Below, in pieces: positions 46,359-54,145 of a stretch of 64,000 nucleotides of DNA. The stretch lies in NCBI GenBank assembly GCA_047601745.1, contig JASGIS010000001.1, forward strand, positions 5,580,001-5,644,000, given 5' to 3'. Position 1 is the stretch's first letter, and the number at the start of each line of letters is the position of its first letter. Below the pieces are notes generated by a model. The model saw only the letters and a list, made by a program, of their open reading frames with translations. It was not told the DNA's origin and made no database searches. The translations under genes and the position numbers were made by a program. This DNA is from JAKPAM01 sp047601745 (GTDB lineage: Bacteria; Pseudomonadota; Gammaproteobacteria; Burkholderiales; Burkholderiaceae_E).

Positions 46359-47138
46359 CTAGCGCTGCATTCCGGTTGATGGCGATCGCTCGGGCCCCGG
46401 CCGAAGCCATTGGTCGACGGTCGCGACGAGCGAATCGTGAGTCAGGTCGATATCCAGCGGCGTGATCGATACCCGTCCGTTCGCGGTCGCATGGAAGTCG
46501 GTGCCGACGCTCTTGTCCTTGATACCGCCGGCCAGGCCGATCCAGTAGACGGTGTCGCCGCGCGGCGTGCGGCCCTCGATGACTTCTTCGGACGGATGGC
46601 GCTTGCCCAGCCGCGTCGCTTCCCAGCCGGCCAGCGACGAATACGGCAGGTTCGGGATGTTGACGTTCAGCAGCATCGGCTGCCGGCACAGCGACGTGCC
46701 CAGCCGTGCGACGATGTCGGCCGCGACGCGCGCGGCCGAATCGAGGTGCGCATAACCGTGTTCGATCATCGAGAACGCGATCGCCGGCACGCCGAGCAGG
46801 AACGCTTCGGTCGCCGCGGCGACCGTTCCCGAATACATCGTGTCGTCGCCCATGTTGGCGCCGTCGTTGATGCCGGACAGCACCAGATCGGGGCGATAGC
46901 CGAGCACGCCGTTCAGCGCCAGGTGGACGCAATCGGTCGGCGTGCCGTTCACGTAACGGAAGCCGTTGGCGGCGGTGCGCAGCGTCAGCGGGCGGTCGAG
47001 CGTCAGCGATTGCGAGGCGCCGCTGCGATCGCGTTCGGGCGCCACCACGACGACTTCACCGAGGTGTCGGACCGCGGCGACCAACGCCGCGATGCCAGGC
47101 GAGAAGTAACCGTCGTCGTTGCTGACAAGGATGCGCAT
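46359..47138 (-). CDS. surE: 5'/3'-nucleotidase SurE
   Basis: SurE is a metal-dependent nucleotidase/exopolyphosphatase for stationary-phase survival. Ligands are in MRILVSNDDG (D8, D9), RSGASQS (Ser) and LVLSGINDGANMG (Asn). The 259-residue length is typical. The SD sequence GAAGG lies within the 3' arm of a hairpin just before the ATG, which may control translation. Standard surE-pcm-nlpD operon. Confidence 0.95.
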   Translation of the reverse strand: MRILVSNDDGYFSPGIAALVAAVRHLGEVVVVAPERDRSGASQSLTLDRPLTLRTAANGFRYVNGTPTDCVHLALNGVLGYRPDLVLSGINDGANMGDDTMYSGTVAAATEAFLLGVPAIAFSMIEHGYAHLDSAARVAADIVARLGTSLCRQPMLLNVNIPNLPYSSLAGWEATRLGKRHPSEEVIEGRTPRGDTVYWIGLAGGIKDKSVGTDFHATANGRVSITPLDIDLTHDSLVATVDQWLRPGPERSPSTGMQR

Positions 47139-47165
47139 AGGCCTTCATTCTATCGAAAAAGGCCT
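47139..47165 (-). promoter_or_regulatory. Hairpin covering the surE ribosome site
   Basis: On the minus strand AGGCCTT (47165-47159) pairs with AAGGCCT (47145-47139), ending immediately before the surE ATG. The likely SD GAAGG falls in the 3' arm, so the stem would hide it. It could equally be a terminator-like remnant from the CBS gene upstream, but there is no T-run after it. Confidence 0.5.
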
Positions 47166-47185
47166 GTGCGCCAGCGTTTTACGGG

Positions 47186-47650
47186 TCAACCCTCGGCCGG
47201 CCAGTCCCGAATGTAGGCTTTAAGCATACGGTTTTCGAAGCCCTGCTCTTCGAGCACCGCCTTGGCGACGTCGTGGAACGACACCACGCCCATCAACGTG
47301 GTGCCGTCGACGACCGGCAGATAGCGCTGATGGTTCGTCAGCATCATGCGCCGCAGCTCGTTGACGTCCATGCTCGGCGCGCAGATGATCGGGTCCGGGT
47401 TCATCACCTCGCGAACGACGATCTCGGCCACCGGCGGCGTCGGCCCTTCGCGATGCTCGACCTGCCGTTTGGCCAGCACGCGCAGGACCTCGCGGAACGT
47501 GATCAGGCCGGCCAGACGCCCCTTGTCCATCACGATCAACGAGCCGATGTCGTGTTCGGCCATCGTCATCACGCAATCCGAGAGCATGTCGTCGGGCGAC
47601 ACCGTGTAGAGCGTATTGCCCTTGACCCGAAGGACTTCGCTGACTTGCAT
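47186..47650 (-). CDS. CBS-domain pair protein
   Basis: The 154-residue protein is two CBS domains in tandem (about residues 8-62 and 80-135: LIVMDKGRLAGLITFREVL and YLPVVDGTTLMGVVSFHDVAKAV). CBS pairs bind adenine nucleotides and act as energy sensors. No catalytic domain is fused. The ATG at 47650 follows GGGGAGA. It is downstream of chpA and upstream of surE, 48 bases from it. Confidence 0.9.
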   Translation of the reverse strand: MQVSEVLRVKGNTLYTVSPDDMLSDCVMTMAEHDIGSLIVMDKGRLAGLITFREVLRVLAKRQVEHREGPTPPVAEIVVREVMNPDPIICAPSMDVNELRRMMLTNHQRYLPVVDGTTLMGVVSFHDVAKAVLEEQGFENRMLKAYIRDWPAEG

Positions 47651-47709
47651 GATGATCTCCCCTGGTTATGGTCAATCCTAGCCGATCCGGCCGGTCAGCG
47701 ACAAGCGCG

Positions 47710-50700
47710 TCAGCGCGGGTCGTGGTTCAGGCAGCGTTGCACGTGAGCGGCCAGCTCATCCTCGGTATAAGGCTTGGTCAGGAAGATGTCGGCGCCGGCG
47801 GACAGCGCGAGCTGCTTGTGTTTGTCGCTGTAGCGCGACGTGATCATGATGAACGGCACGGCGGCGGTGTCGGCGCGGGCGCGCAGCGCGCCGGCCAGTT
47901 CGACGCCGTTCATCCGCGGCATCTCGAAGTCGGCGATGACCAGATCGGGCACCCGCTTGTCGACCAGCGCCATCGCGTCGATGCCGTCGGACGCCGATTC
48001 GACGTGCAGGCCCAGGTCCTGCAGGAACAGCTCCATCGCGCGGCGCACCGATACCGAATCGTCGACGATCAGGCAGACCGGCGCGGCCGGCGCCGGCGCA
48101 CTTAGCGCGGTCGCGTACTGCGGCGCTGCTTCGCGACGCGCGAGCAGCTCGGGCAGGTCGACGATCGGCGCCACCGCCCCGTCGCCCATGACCGCGACGC
48201 CGCCGATGCCGGGGATCGCGGGGATCGCCGGCGCCAGCGGCTGCAGGATCACGTTGCGGGTCTGGCCCGGTTCGGGCGTGACGACGGCGATCGGTTCGCC
48301 GGCCTCGCCGCGCACGATCATCGCGACGCGCTCTGCGGCTTCGCCCGACAGCGCGTTCTCGGGCAGGCCGAGCAGGGCCTCGAGCGTGAAGACCGGATAG
48401 TCGACGCCGTCGACGCGCAGCCGCGACCTGCGGTCGGCGTCCGACGACAGGCCGGCGACCGACGCGATCTGCTCGATGTCGCGCACCGAGACGGCGATCA
48501 CGTGGCTGGGTCCGCGCAGCATCATGACCGGCACCGCGGCCATGCGCACCGGCATCGTCAATGCCAGGTCCAGGCCCTGCCCCGGCACGCTCGCGACGTC
48601 GATGCGACCACGCAGCTCGCGTACCCGCTCGCGCACGACGTCCAGCCCGATGCCCCGCCCCGACAACTGCGTCGCCTGGTCTCGCGTCGAGAAGCCGGGC
48701 AGCAGGATCAGGCGCGCGGCCTCGGCCGCGGACGGCCGGGCGTCGTCGTCGATCAGGCCGGCCGCGCGGGCGCGCGCGACGATCGCCTCGACGTCGAGCC
48801 CGCGACCGTTATCGCTGCAGCGGATCCGCAGCTCGGCGCCGTCGCGCGCGAAGCTCAACTGGATCCGGCCGGTGCTCGGCTTGCCGAGCCGCCGGCGCTC
48901 GTCGGGATCCTCGATGCCATGGTCGACCGCATTGCGCAGCATGTGCATCAACGGATCGACGAGCCGTTGCAGCAGATGGCCGTCGATCGCCGTCTCGTCG
49001 CCGAAGACCTGCAGCTCGGCTTCCTTGCCGGTCTGGCGCGCCGCCTGGCGCACGGCACGCCGCAGGCGGCCGGCGATCGTCTCGATCGGCACCATCCGCG
49101 TCTTCAGGGCCGCCTCGCGCAGATCCGTCTGCAGGCGATCCAGTTGCGCGACCTGCTCGCGCATCGCGCCCAGTTCATGATCGAACTGCTGGTCGACGAG
49201 CTTATGGTCGGCGCCGGCTTCGGCGAAGCGCCGCGAGACCGTGTGCAGGTCGTTGTACTCGTCCAGTTCCAGCGCGTCGAAATCGGCCTCGCGGCTGCGT
49301 CCGGTCAACGCCAGCCCCCGCACGTCGACGAGTCGTTCGAGCTCCATCGACAGATCCTGGAAGCGCTCGCTGCCGGCGCGCAGCGCCGCGCGCGTCTCGC
49401 CCAACACCGCGATGCGCTCCTGCATCTGCGCCAGCGCGATCATCGCCTCGTTGGCCAGGTCGAGCAGCCGCGACACGACGCGGGCCGGCACGCGCAGCAT
49501 CTCGTCGGCCTCGTCCGCGGCGGCATCCTGGCCGGCCCGAACGGCCCCGCTGCCCGGCGATTCGCCGATCGGGGACGGATCGGCTTCGGACGAATCGAGT
49601 TCCGGCGCACGTTCGGACGACGATTCACCGAATTCCGGCGCACGCTCGGGCGACGATTCATCGAGTTCCTGCGCACGCTCGGGCGACGATTCGCGCGTCG
49701 GCGGATCTTCGCTCGCCGGCCGTTCGACGTGTTCGACGTGTTCGACGTGTTCGACGTGTTCATCATCGAGCAGGCGCCGCGTCGCATCGACGACGTCCCG
49801 CAGGATCGCCTCGACGTTGGCCGGCGCCGGCCCGATCCCGGCCACCGCGTCGCACATCTCGGCCACGCAGTCGGCTGCATCGCCGAGCAGATCGGTCAAG
49901 GGCCCGCTCAGCAGTCGCTCGTCTCCGGCCAGCAACTGCAGGATGTCCTCGAGCCGGTGCGTCAGCGTCGCGATGCCCCGGACGCCGACGGTATTGGCGG
50001 ATCCCTTCAGCGTGTGCGCGACGCGCTGCGCCCGCTCGATCTGGCGTTCGTCCCCGCGACGGAGCAGGTCGATCGCCTCGCTGAACTCGGCCGACAGATG
50101 CGGCAGTTCGCGCAGCAGGTTGTCGACGACGCTGCGATCGGCCTCGGCAGGAATCTCGAGCGACAGGTCGTTCTCGTCGATCGCCTGCAGCGGTTCGGCC
50201 GTCACCTGGCGCGAGCGGACGATCTCGACCGATTGCAACGCCCGCGTCAGCGACGACCGCAGGGCCGGCGGCATCGGCGACGGCCAGTGCTCGTCGCCGA
50301 GCAGGCCGACCCATTGCTCGATGCCGGCGGGCGCCAGCTCGGCAAACAGATCGGCCAGCGTATCGGGCAACAGCAGCAGCAGCCGGCGGCTTTCCTCGTT
50401 CAGCACGCCGTCGGTGGTCATCCAATAGCCGAGCTGCGCACCCACGCCCGACAGCATCCGCGCCAGCACCTGGCTGCCGATGAATTCGCTGGCGTTGACC
50501 ATGTGCTCGAGCCGGGCCAGGTATTCGTCGATGAACTCCGTCCACGCCGGCTGGCCCGACGGCGGTTCGAGCGACAGCAGCGTCGGAATCAGGTCACTGC
50601 CCAACGCGCGGGCCGCCTCGGCCAGCATCGCCAGTTCGTCGACGGCGACGCGCCCGCCGTCTCCCCAGGCCGCGGCATGACTGACCGGCGGCCAGAGGCT

Positions 50701-51789
50701 GATCACCGGACCCGGGTGCCCGGACGGCATCCGTTCCGGCGCTTCGGGCCCCCCGGTGACGGCCTCGCCGCGAAGCGCGCCGCCCGGTGCCGCTTCACCG
50801 ATCGAAGCGTGGGAGCCGGCATCGTCGACGATCGCCGGATCGGCGACGGTTTGATCGACGGCATCCACGCCGATCACCGCTCCGTCATCGACCGCGGCCT
50901 CGCCGATCCGGGCGGCCCCATCGATCGCGGCCCCTTCGATCACGGCTTCATCGGCTATCGCCCCATCGACCGAGGCTTCATCGACCACTGCCGTGTCGAT
51001 CACCTCTTCGCCGTTCGGCGCGCCATCGATCGCCACACAGGCGGCAACCTCGTGGTCTTCGCCGGCCGCATCGCCACCACCCGCATGGCCACCAACCGCA
51101 TGGCCACCAACCGCATCACCGGCAACCGCATGACCGCCAGTTGCATCACCGGCAGCCATATCGCCGCCAGCCGCATCACCTCGGGACGAATCCGTCCCCG
51201 ACGGATCGCCGTCGTGCGCGCGATCCGGCTGCGGGCCCCGATTCGCGTAGCGCTGCGGATCGATCTGCCGGACCCATTCGCGGATCTGCCGCAGGTCGGC
51301 GCGCAGGCGTTCGGCGATCAAGGCCACGAACTGCGGCGGCACGCCGGCGAAGCCCGGCCAGCGATCGAGCTGGGAAACCAGCGCCGCGACCTGCGGCAGT
51401 TCCATCGACCCGGCGAGGAACGCGATCACCTGGTGAACCCAGTGCTCGAATGCCGCGCGATCGTTGGCGAGGAATTCGCGGCTGGTCGGTCCTTGCAGGA
51501 ACGGAACGAGCAGCGCGGCCAGGTAGTCGGGCCCGCGCAGCCCCAGCGAATTGGCGACGGCCGCGCAGCGCTGGACCGCCGCGGCCAGGTCGTGGCCGAG
51601 CTGGTCCGATCCGGCGCTCAGGAACAGCGGTTCGAGCAGGCCGGCGGCAGCCCGATTCAGGCGTTCGAGCCGCCCTTCGGCCAGTCCCTGGTCGATCCCC
51701 AGCGAGACGCCGGCCGGCAGGCGAGCGGTGCCGGGAGCCCCGGCTTCGCGGTCGAAACCCGATGTCGCGGTCGATGAACCGATCGTCAC
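47710..51789 (-). CDS. Hybrid CheA-like histidine kinase of a Pil-Chp system (ChpA/PilL)
   Basis: A 1359-residue kinase. Order: helical N-terminal region, long Ala/Gly/Asp-rich repeats (about 195-370), a second helical region, one recognisable HPt domain (phospho-His about 592 in AHTLKGSA), a repeat-rich linker with VEHVEH and SSPERAPE units, CheA dimerisation, HATPase (NAVDHGIED, DNGRGLD, GRGIGLDVV, about 940-1090), CheW-like, and C-terminal receiver (about 1236-1355, phospho-Asp about 1286, SKP-like LTKPY). Pseudomonas ChpA carries many HPt domains; here only one is clear. The start GTG at 51789 overlaps the pilJ stop by 4 bases. It is expected to phosphorylate PilG and PilH. Confidence 0.9.
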   Translation of the reverse strand: MTIGSSTATSGFDREAGAPGTARLPAGVSLGIDQGLAEGRLERLNRAAAGLLEPLFLSAGSDQLGHDLAAAVQRCAAVANSLGLRGPDYLAALLVPFLQGPTSREFLANDRAAFEHWVHQVIAFLAGSMELPQVAALVSQLDRWPGFAGVPPQFVALIAERLRADLRQIREWVRQIDPQRYANRGPQPDRAHDGDPSGTDSSRGDAAGGDMAAGDATGGHAVAGDAVGGHAVGGHAGGGDAAGEDHEVAACVAIDGAPNGEEVIDTAVVDEASVDGAIADEAVIEGAAIDGAARIGEAAVDDGAVIGVDAVDQTVADPAIVDDAGSHASIGEAAPGGALRGEAVTGGPEAPERMPSGHPGPVISLWPPVSHAAAWGDGGRVAVDELAMLAEAARALGSDLIPTLLSLEPPSGQPAWTEFIDEYLARLEHMVNASEFIGSQVLARMLSGVGAQLGYWMTTDGVLNEESRRLLLLLPDTLADLFAELAPAGIEQWVGLLGDEHWPSPMPPALRSSLTRALQSVEIVRSRQVTAEPLQAIDENDLSLEIPAEADRSVVDNLLRELPHLSAEFSEAIDLLRRGDERQIERAQRVAHTLKGSANTVGVRGIATLTHRLEDILQLLAGDERLLSGPLTDLLGDAADCVAEMCDAVAGIGPAPANVEAILRDVVDATRRLLDDEHVEHVEHVEHVERPASEDPPTRESSPERAQELDESSPERAPEFGESSSERAPELDSSEADPSPIGESPGSGAVRAGQDAAADEADEMLRVPARVVSRLLDLANEAMIALAQMQERIAVLGETRAALRAGSERFQDLSMELERLVDVRGLALTGRSREADFDALELDEYNDLHTVSRRFAEAGADHKLVDQQFDHELGAMREQVAQLDRLQTDLREAALKTRMVPIETIAGRLRRAVRQAARQTGKEAELQVFGDETAIDGHLLQRLVDPLMHMLRNAVDHGIEDPDERRRLGKPSTGRIQLSFARDGAELRIRCSDNGRGLDVEAIVARARAAGLIDDDARPSAAEAARLILLPGFSTRDQATQLSGRGIGLDVVRERVRELRGRIDVASVPGQGLDLALTMPVRMAAVPVMMLRGPSHVIAVSVRDIEQIASVAGLSSDADRRSRLRVDGVDYPVFTLEALLGLPENALSGEAAERVAMIVRGEAGEPIAVVTPEPGQTRNVILQPLAPAIPAIPGIGGVAVMGDGAVAPIVDLPELLARREAAPQYATALSAPAPAAPVCLIVDDSVSVRRAMELFLQDLGLHVESASDGIDAMALVDKRVPDLVIADFEMPRMNGVELAGALRARADTAAVPFIMITSRYSDKHKQLALSAGADIFLTKPYTEDELAAHVQRCLNHDPR
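49723..49758. repeat. Four 9-bp tandem repeats within chpA
   Basis: Four perfect TTCGACGTG units encode EHVEHVEHVEHV on the minus strand, in the linker after the HPt region. Other decayed repeats in the same gene encode SSPERAPE and GGHAVGGD-type runs. Confidence 0.9.
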
Positions 51790-53216
51790 GGCTTGATCAC
51801 CTGCGGCAACTTGAACACGCTGACTTCGTCGAGCAGCGCCTTCGCGTATTCGACCAGGCGGCGGGTCTCGCCGGCCTGCAGCAGCAACTGCCTGGCCGTC
51901 TCGGCGCTGGCTTCCTGGATGATCTGCGCGCGTTCCTGCAGGCCGGCCCCGACCTGGGCCTGTTCGGTCGACGTACGTGCGATATCGCGCACGGTACTGG
52001 CCAGCGACGCGGTCTCCGATTGCGTGCCGCGCATCGCGCTGCCGGCGTCTTCGGCCAGCCGGCTGATCTCGACGACCTTGCCGATCGCCTGGTTCATCGC
52101 CAGTACCGTGTCGTTGGTCTCGGTCTGGATCGATACGACCAGGCGCCCGATCTCGGACGTCGCGTCGCGCGCCGATTCGGACAGCCGCTTGACCTCGTCG
52201 GCCACCGCAGCGAAGCTGCGCCCGGCCTCGCCGGCCGCGGCCGCGTGCATCGACGCATTGAGCGCCAGGATCCCCGTGCGTCCGGCGATCGTCTGGATGA
52301 TGCCGACGACCTGGCCGATTTCCTGCGAGCGCTCGCCCAGACGCTTGATCCGCTTTTCGGTCTCGCGGATCAGATCCCGCGACTCGGCTACGCCGGCCAC
52401 CGTCCCGCCGACGCTGACCATGGCCTTTTCGGTCGCCTGCACCGTCCGTTCGGCCGCCAGATCGCAGCCGCGCGCGCGTTCGGCGATCGATTCGAGCACG
52501 ACGGCCGCCTGCGCCAGTTCGCGCGCCGCCAGCGCCACCTCGTGCTGCTCACGGGTCGCCGCGCGGTTGGCCAGGTCGGACTGGCTCTTGACGGCGACCG
52601 TCGCGCGCGCGACGTCGCGCGATACGCGGGCGACGTTGGTCAGCACGCGCCCGGTTTCCTCGGTCAGCAGGTTCAGCGCGTCGGCGATCGCGCCGGTGAC
52701 GTTCTCGGTGACCGGCATCGTGATCGACAGGTCCTTGGTCGTGGCGATCTGACCGATCGTCTGCATGATCTCAATGACCGAATTGTTCAGGTCCTCGTTC
52801 TCGGTGGCCGTGTCGGCCAGGACCACGACGCGCTGTTCGAGCATCCGGTCGAACGAGGTCGACAGGCGTCCGATCTCGTCGTTGCTGACCAGCCCGGCGC
52901 GCGCGCCGAGGTCACCGGACGTCACGCGATCGACCGTCGTGCGCAGCACGACCAGCGGACGTTCGAACGCCCGCGCGGTCCGCCATCCGAGGCAGGCGCT
53001 GATCAGCGCGCCGAGCAGCGCGGCGACCGCCAGCCCGGCGATGAACCACGGCGACGACATCATGCGTTGCGACGGCGCCCCGCCGACGGACGCCAGCGCC
53101 AGCCCGACGAACGCGCCGGCGATGCCGATCGCCGCGCCGCCCCATGCGCCGCGGCGCACGCACACGCGGACCAGGTCTTCGCGCAAACCTGCGCTGATCG
53201 AATTCCACGCCCCCAC
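51786..53216 (-). CDS. PilJ-like methyl-accepting chemotaxis protein without a ligand domain
   Basis: The 476-residue protein has two membrane helices (about 24-45 and 57-78) separated by only about 11 periplasmic residues, then a HAMP domain (about 80-130) and a long signalling coiled coil. The hairpin tip reads IIQTIAGRTGILALNASMHAAAAGEAGRSFAAVADEVKRL, the PilJ-type form of the MCP core that contacts CheW and CheA. The periplasmic PilJ domains of the usual ~680-residue PilJ are absent. Its stop overlaps the chpA start; it lies after pilI. It probably senses membrane or cytoplasmic cues. Confidence 0.88.
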   Translation of the reverse strand: MGAWNSISAGLREDLVRVCVRRGAWGGAAIGIAGAFVGLALASVGGAPSQRMMSSPWFIAGLAVAALLGALISACLGWRTARAFERPLVVLRTTVDRVTSGDLGARAGLVSNDEIGRLSTSFDRMLEQRVVVLADTATENEDLNNSVIEIMQTIGQIATTKDLSITMPVTENVTGAIADALNLLTEETGRVLTNVARVSRDVARATVAVKSQSDLANRAATREQHEVALAARELAQAAVVLESIAERARGCDLAAERTVQATEKAMVSVGGTVAGVAESRDLIRETEKRIKRLGERSQEIGQVVGIIQTIAGRTGILALNASMHAAAAGEAGRSFAAVADEVKRLSESARDATSEIGRLVVSIQTETNDTVLAMNQAIGKVVEISRLAEDAGSAMRGTQSETASLASTVRDIARTSTEQAQVGAGLQERAQIIQEASAETARQLLLQAGETRRLVEYAKALLDEVSVFKLPQVIKP

Positions 53217-53223
53217 TCGGTCC

Positions 53224-53706
53224 TCATCGATCGGCCATCAAGGCCTCAAACAAAGCTGGAAAATCGGCTTGCCACCACGCGGTCGGCGTGCCGTGCGGCC
53301 CATCGCGGCAAAGCATCGGCGAATGCAGGACCGATGCGAACGGCAGCGCCGGCGGACCCGGCGGCGGCGAGGCCGCCTCGATGACATGAAGCGGCACCGG
53401 CGGCCCGTCGACGAGCAGGCCAAGCGGTGCCTGGCCGGGATCGCCGACGACCAGCAGCGCATGGCGCTGCCAGGTCGGCAGTTGCGTCGGCGCCCGCTCC
53501 GTCGCATCGAGCACGCTGACCGGATGGCCGCGCACCTGCGCGAGCCCGCGCAAGCGCCGAGGGGCGAGCGGCAACGGATGGATCGCCGCCGACGCGATGT
53601 ACTGCGCGGGCCGGTCGGGCGGCGTCAGCAATCGCAGCGCGCCCAGCGCGATGCCGAAACGATCGGGCGAGAAACGGCCGGACGACTCAGTTACGGCTGA
53701 CGGCAT
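53224..53706 (-). CDS. PilI-like CheW adaptor
   Basis: The 160-residue protein is a single CheW-like domain (ALRLLTPP strand, RLRGLAQVRGHPVSVLDATE, HALLVVGDPGQAPLGLLVDG). In Pil-Chp systems PilI bridges the PilJ receptor to the ChpA kinase. It overlaps the pilH end by 20 bases and is followed 7 bases later by pilJ. Sequence is Pro-rich and divergent. Confidence 0.82.
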   Translation of the reverse strand: MPSAVTESSGRFSPDRFGIALGALRLLTPPDRPAQYIASAAIHPLPLAPRRLRGLAQVRGHPVSVLDATERAPTQLPTWQRHALLVVGDPGQAPLGLLVDGPPVPLHVIEAASPPPGPPALPFASVLHSPMLCRDGPHGTPTAWWQADFPALFEALMADR

Positions 53707-54055
53707 GCTTGAGCGCGGCCAGGACCTCGTCCGGCGACAGCGGTTTGGCGATCAGGTCCTTGCCCCCCTGCATCCGCGCCCACACGTGATCGGCGCGCTG
53801 GTTCTTCGTCGACACGAAGACCACGGGAATCTCGCGCGTCGCCGGATCGACGGCCAGGCGCCTGCACGCCTGGTAGCCGTCCATGCCCGGCATCACGATG
53901 TCCATGAAGATGATGTCCGGATGATGGGCGCGCGCCATCTCGAGCCCCGACGCGCCGTCGCTGGCGACGGTCACGCGCCACCCCGCTTCGGTCAGGATGT
54001 TGACCATGTGCTGCCGGTCGACGGCTCCATCGTCGACGACCAATGCCTGATTCAT
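53687..54055 (-). CDS. PilH-like single-domain response regulator
   Basis: The 122-residue protein is a lone receiver: VVDDG acidic pair (D8, D9), phospho-Asp52 in FMDIVMPGMDG, Lys104 in LIAKPL. In Pseudomonas PilH tunes pilus retraction and opposes PilG. The ATG at 54055 is preferred over 54061 because AGGGGA is six bases ahead of it. It overlaps pilI and follows pilG by 90 bases. Confidence 0.88.
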   Translation of the reverse strand: MNQALVVDDGAVDRQHMVNILTEAGWRVTVASDGASGLEMARAHHPDIIFMDIVMPGMDGYQACRRLAVDPATREIPVVFVSTKNQRADHVWARMQGGKDLIAKPLSPDEVLAALKHAVSRN

Positions 54056-54145
54056 CAGCATTCCCCTGGGCTGGACCGCCCGATTCTCCTCGTTGCGCCG
54101 ATCACGCGGACCACCGTCGCCGCTCGGGCGACGCGCGCCGCCTCG

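Noticed and set aside
48502..51777. A 1091-codon open frame antisense to chpA
   Set aside because: Long antisense frames arise from high third-position GC; the translation is Arg/Ala-rich with no domain, while the minus strand encodes a full CheA kinase.
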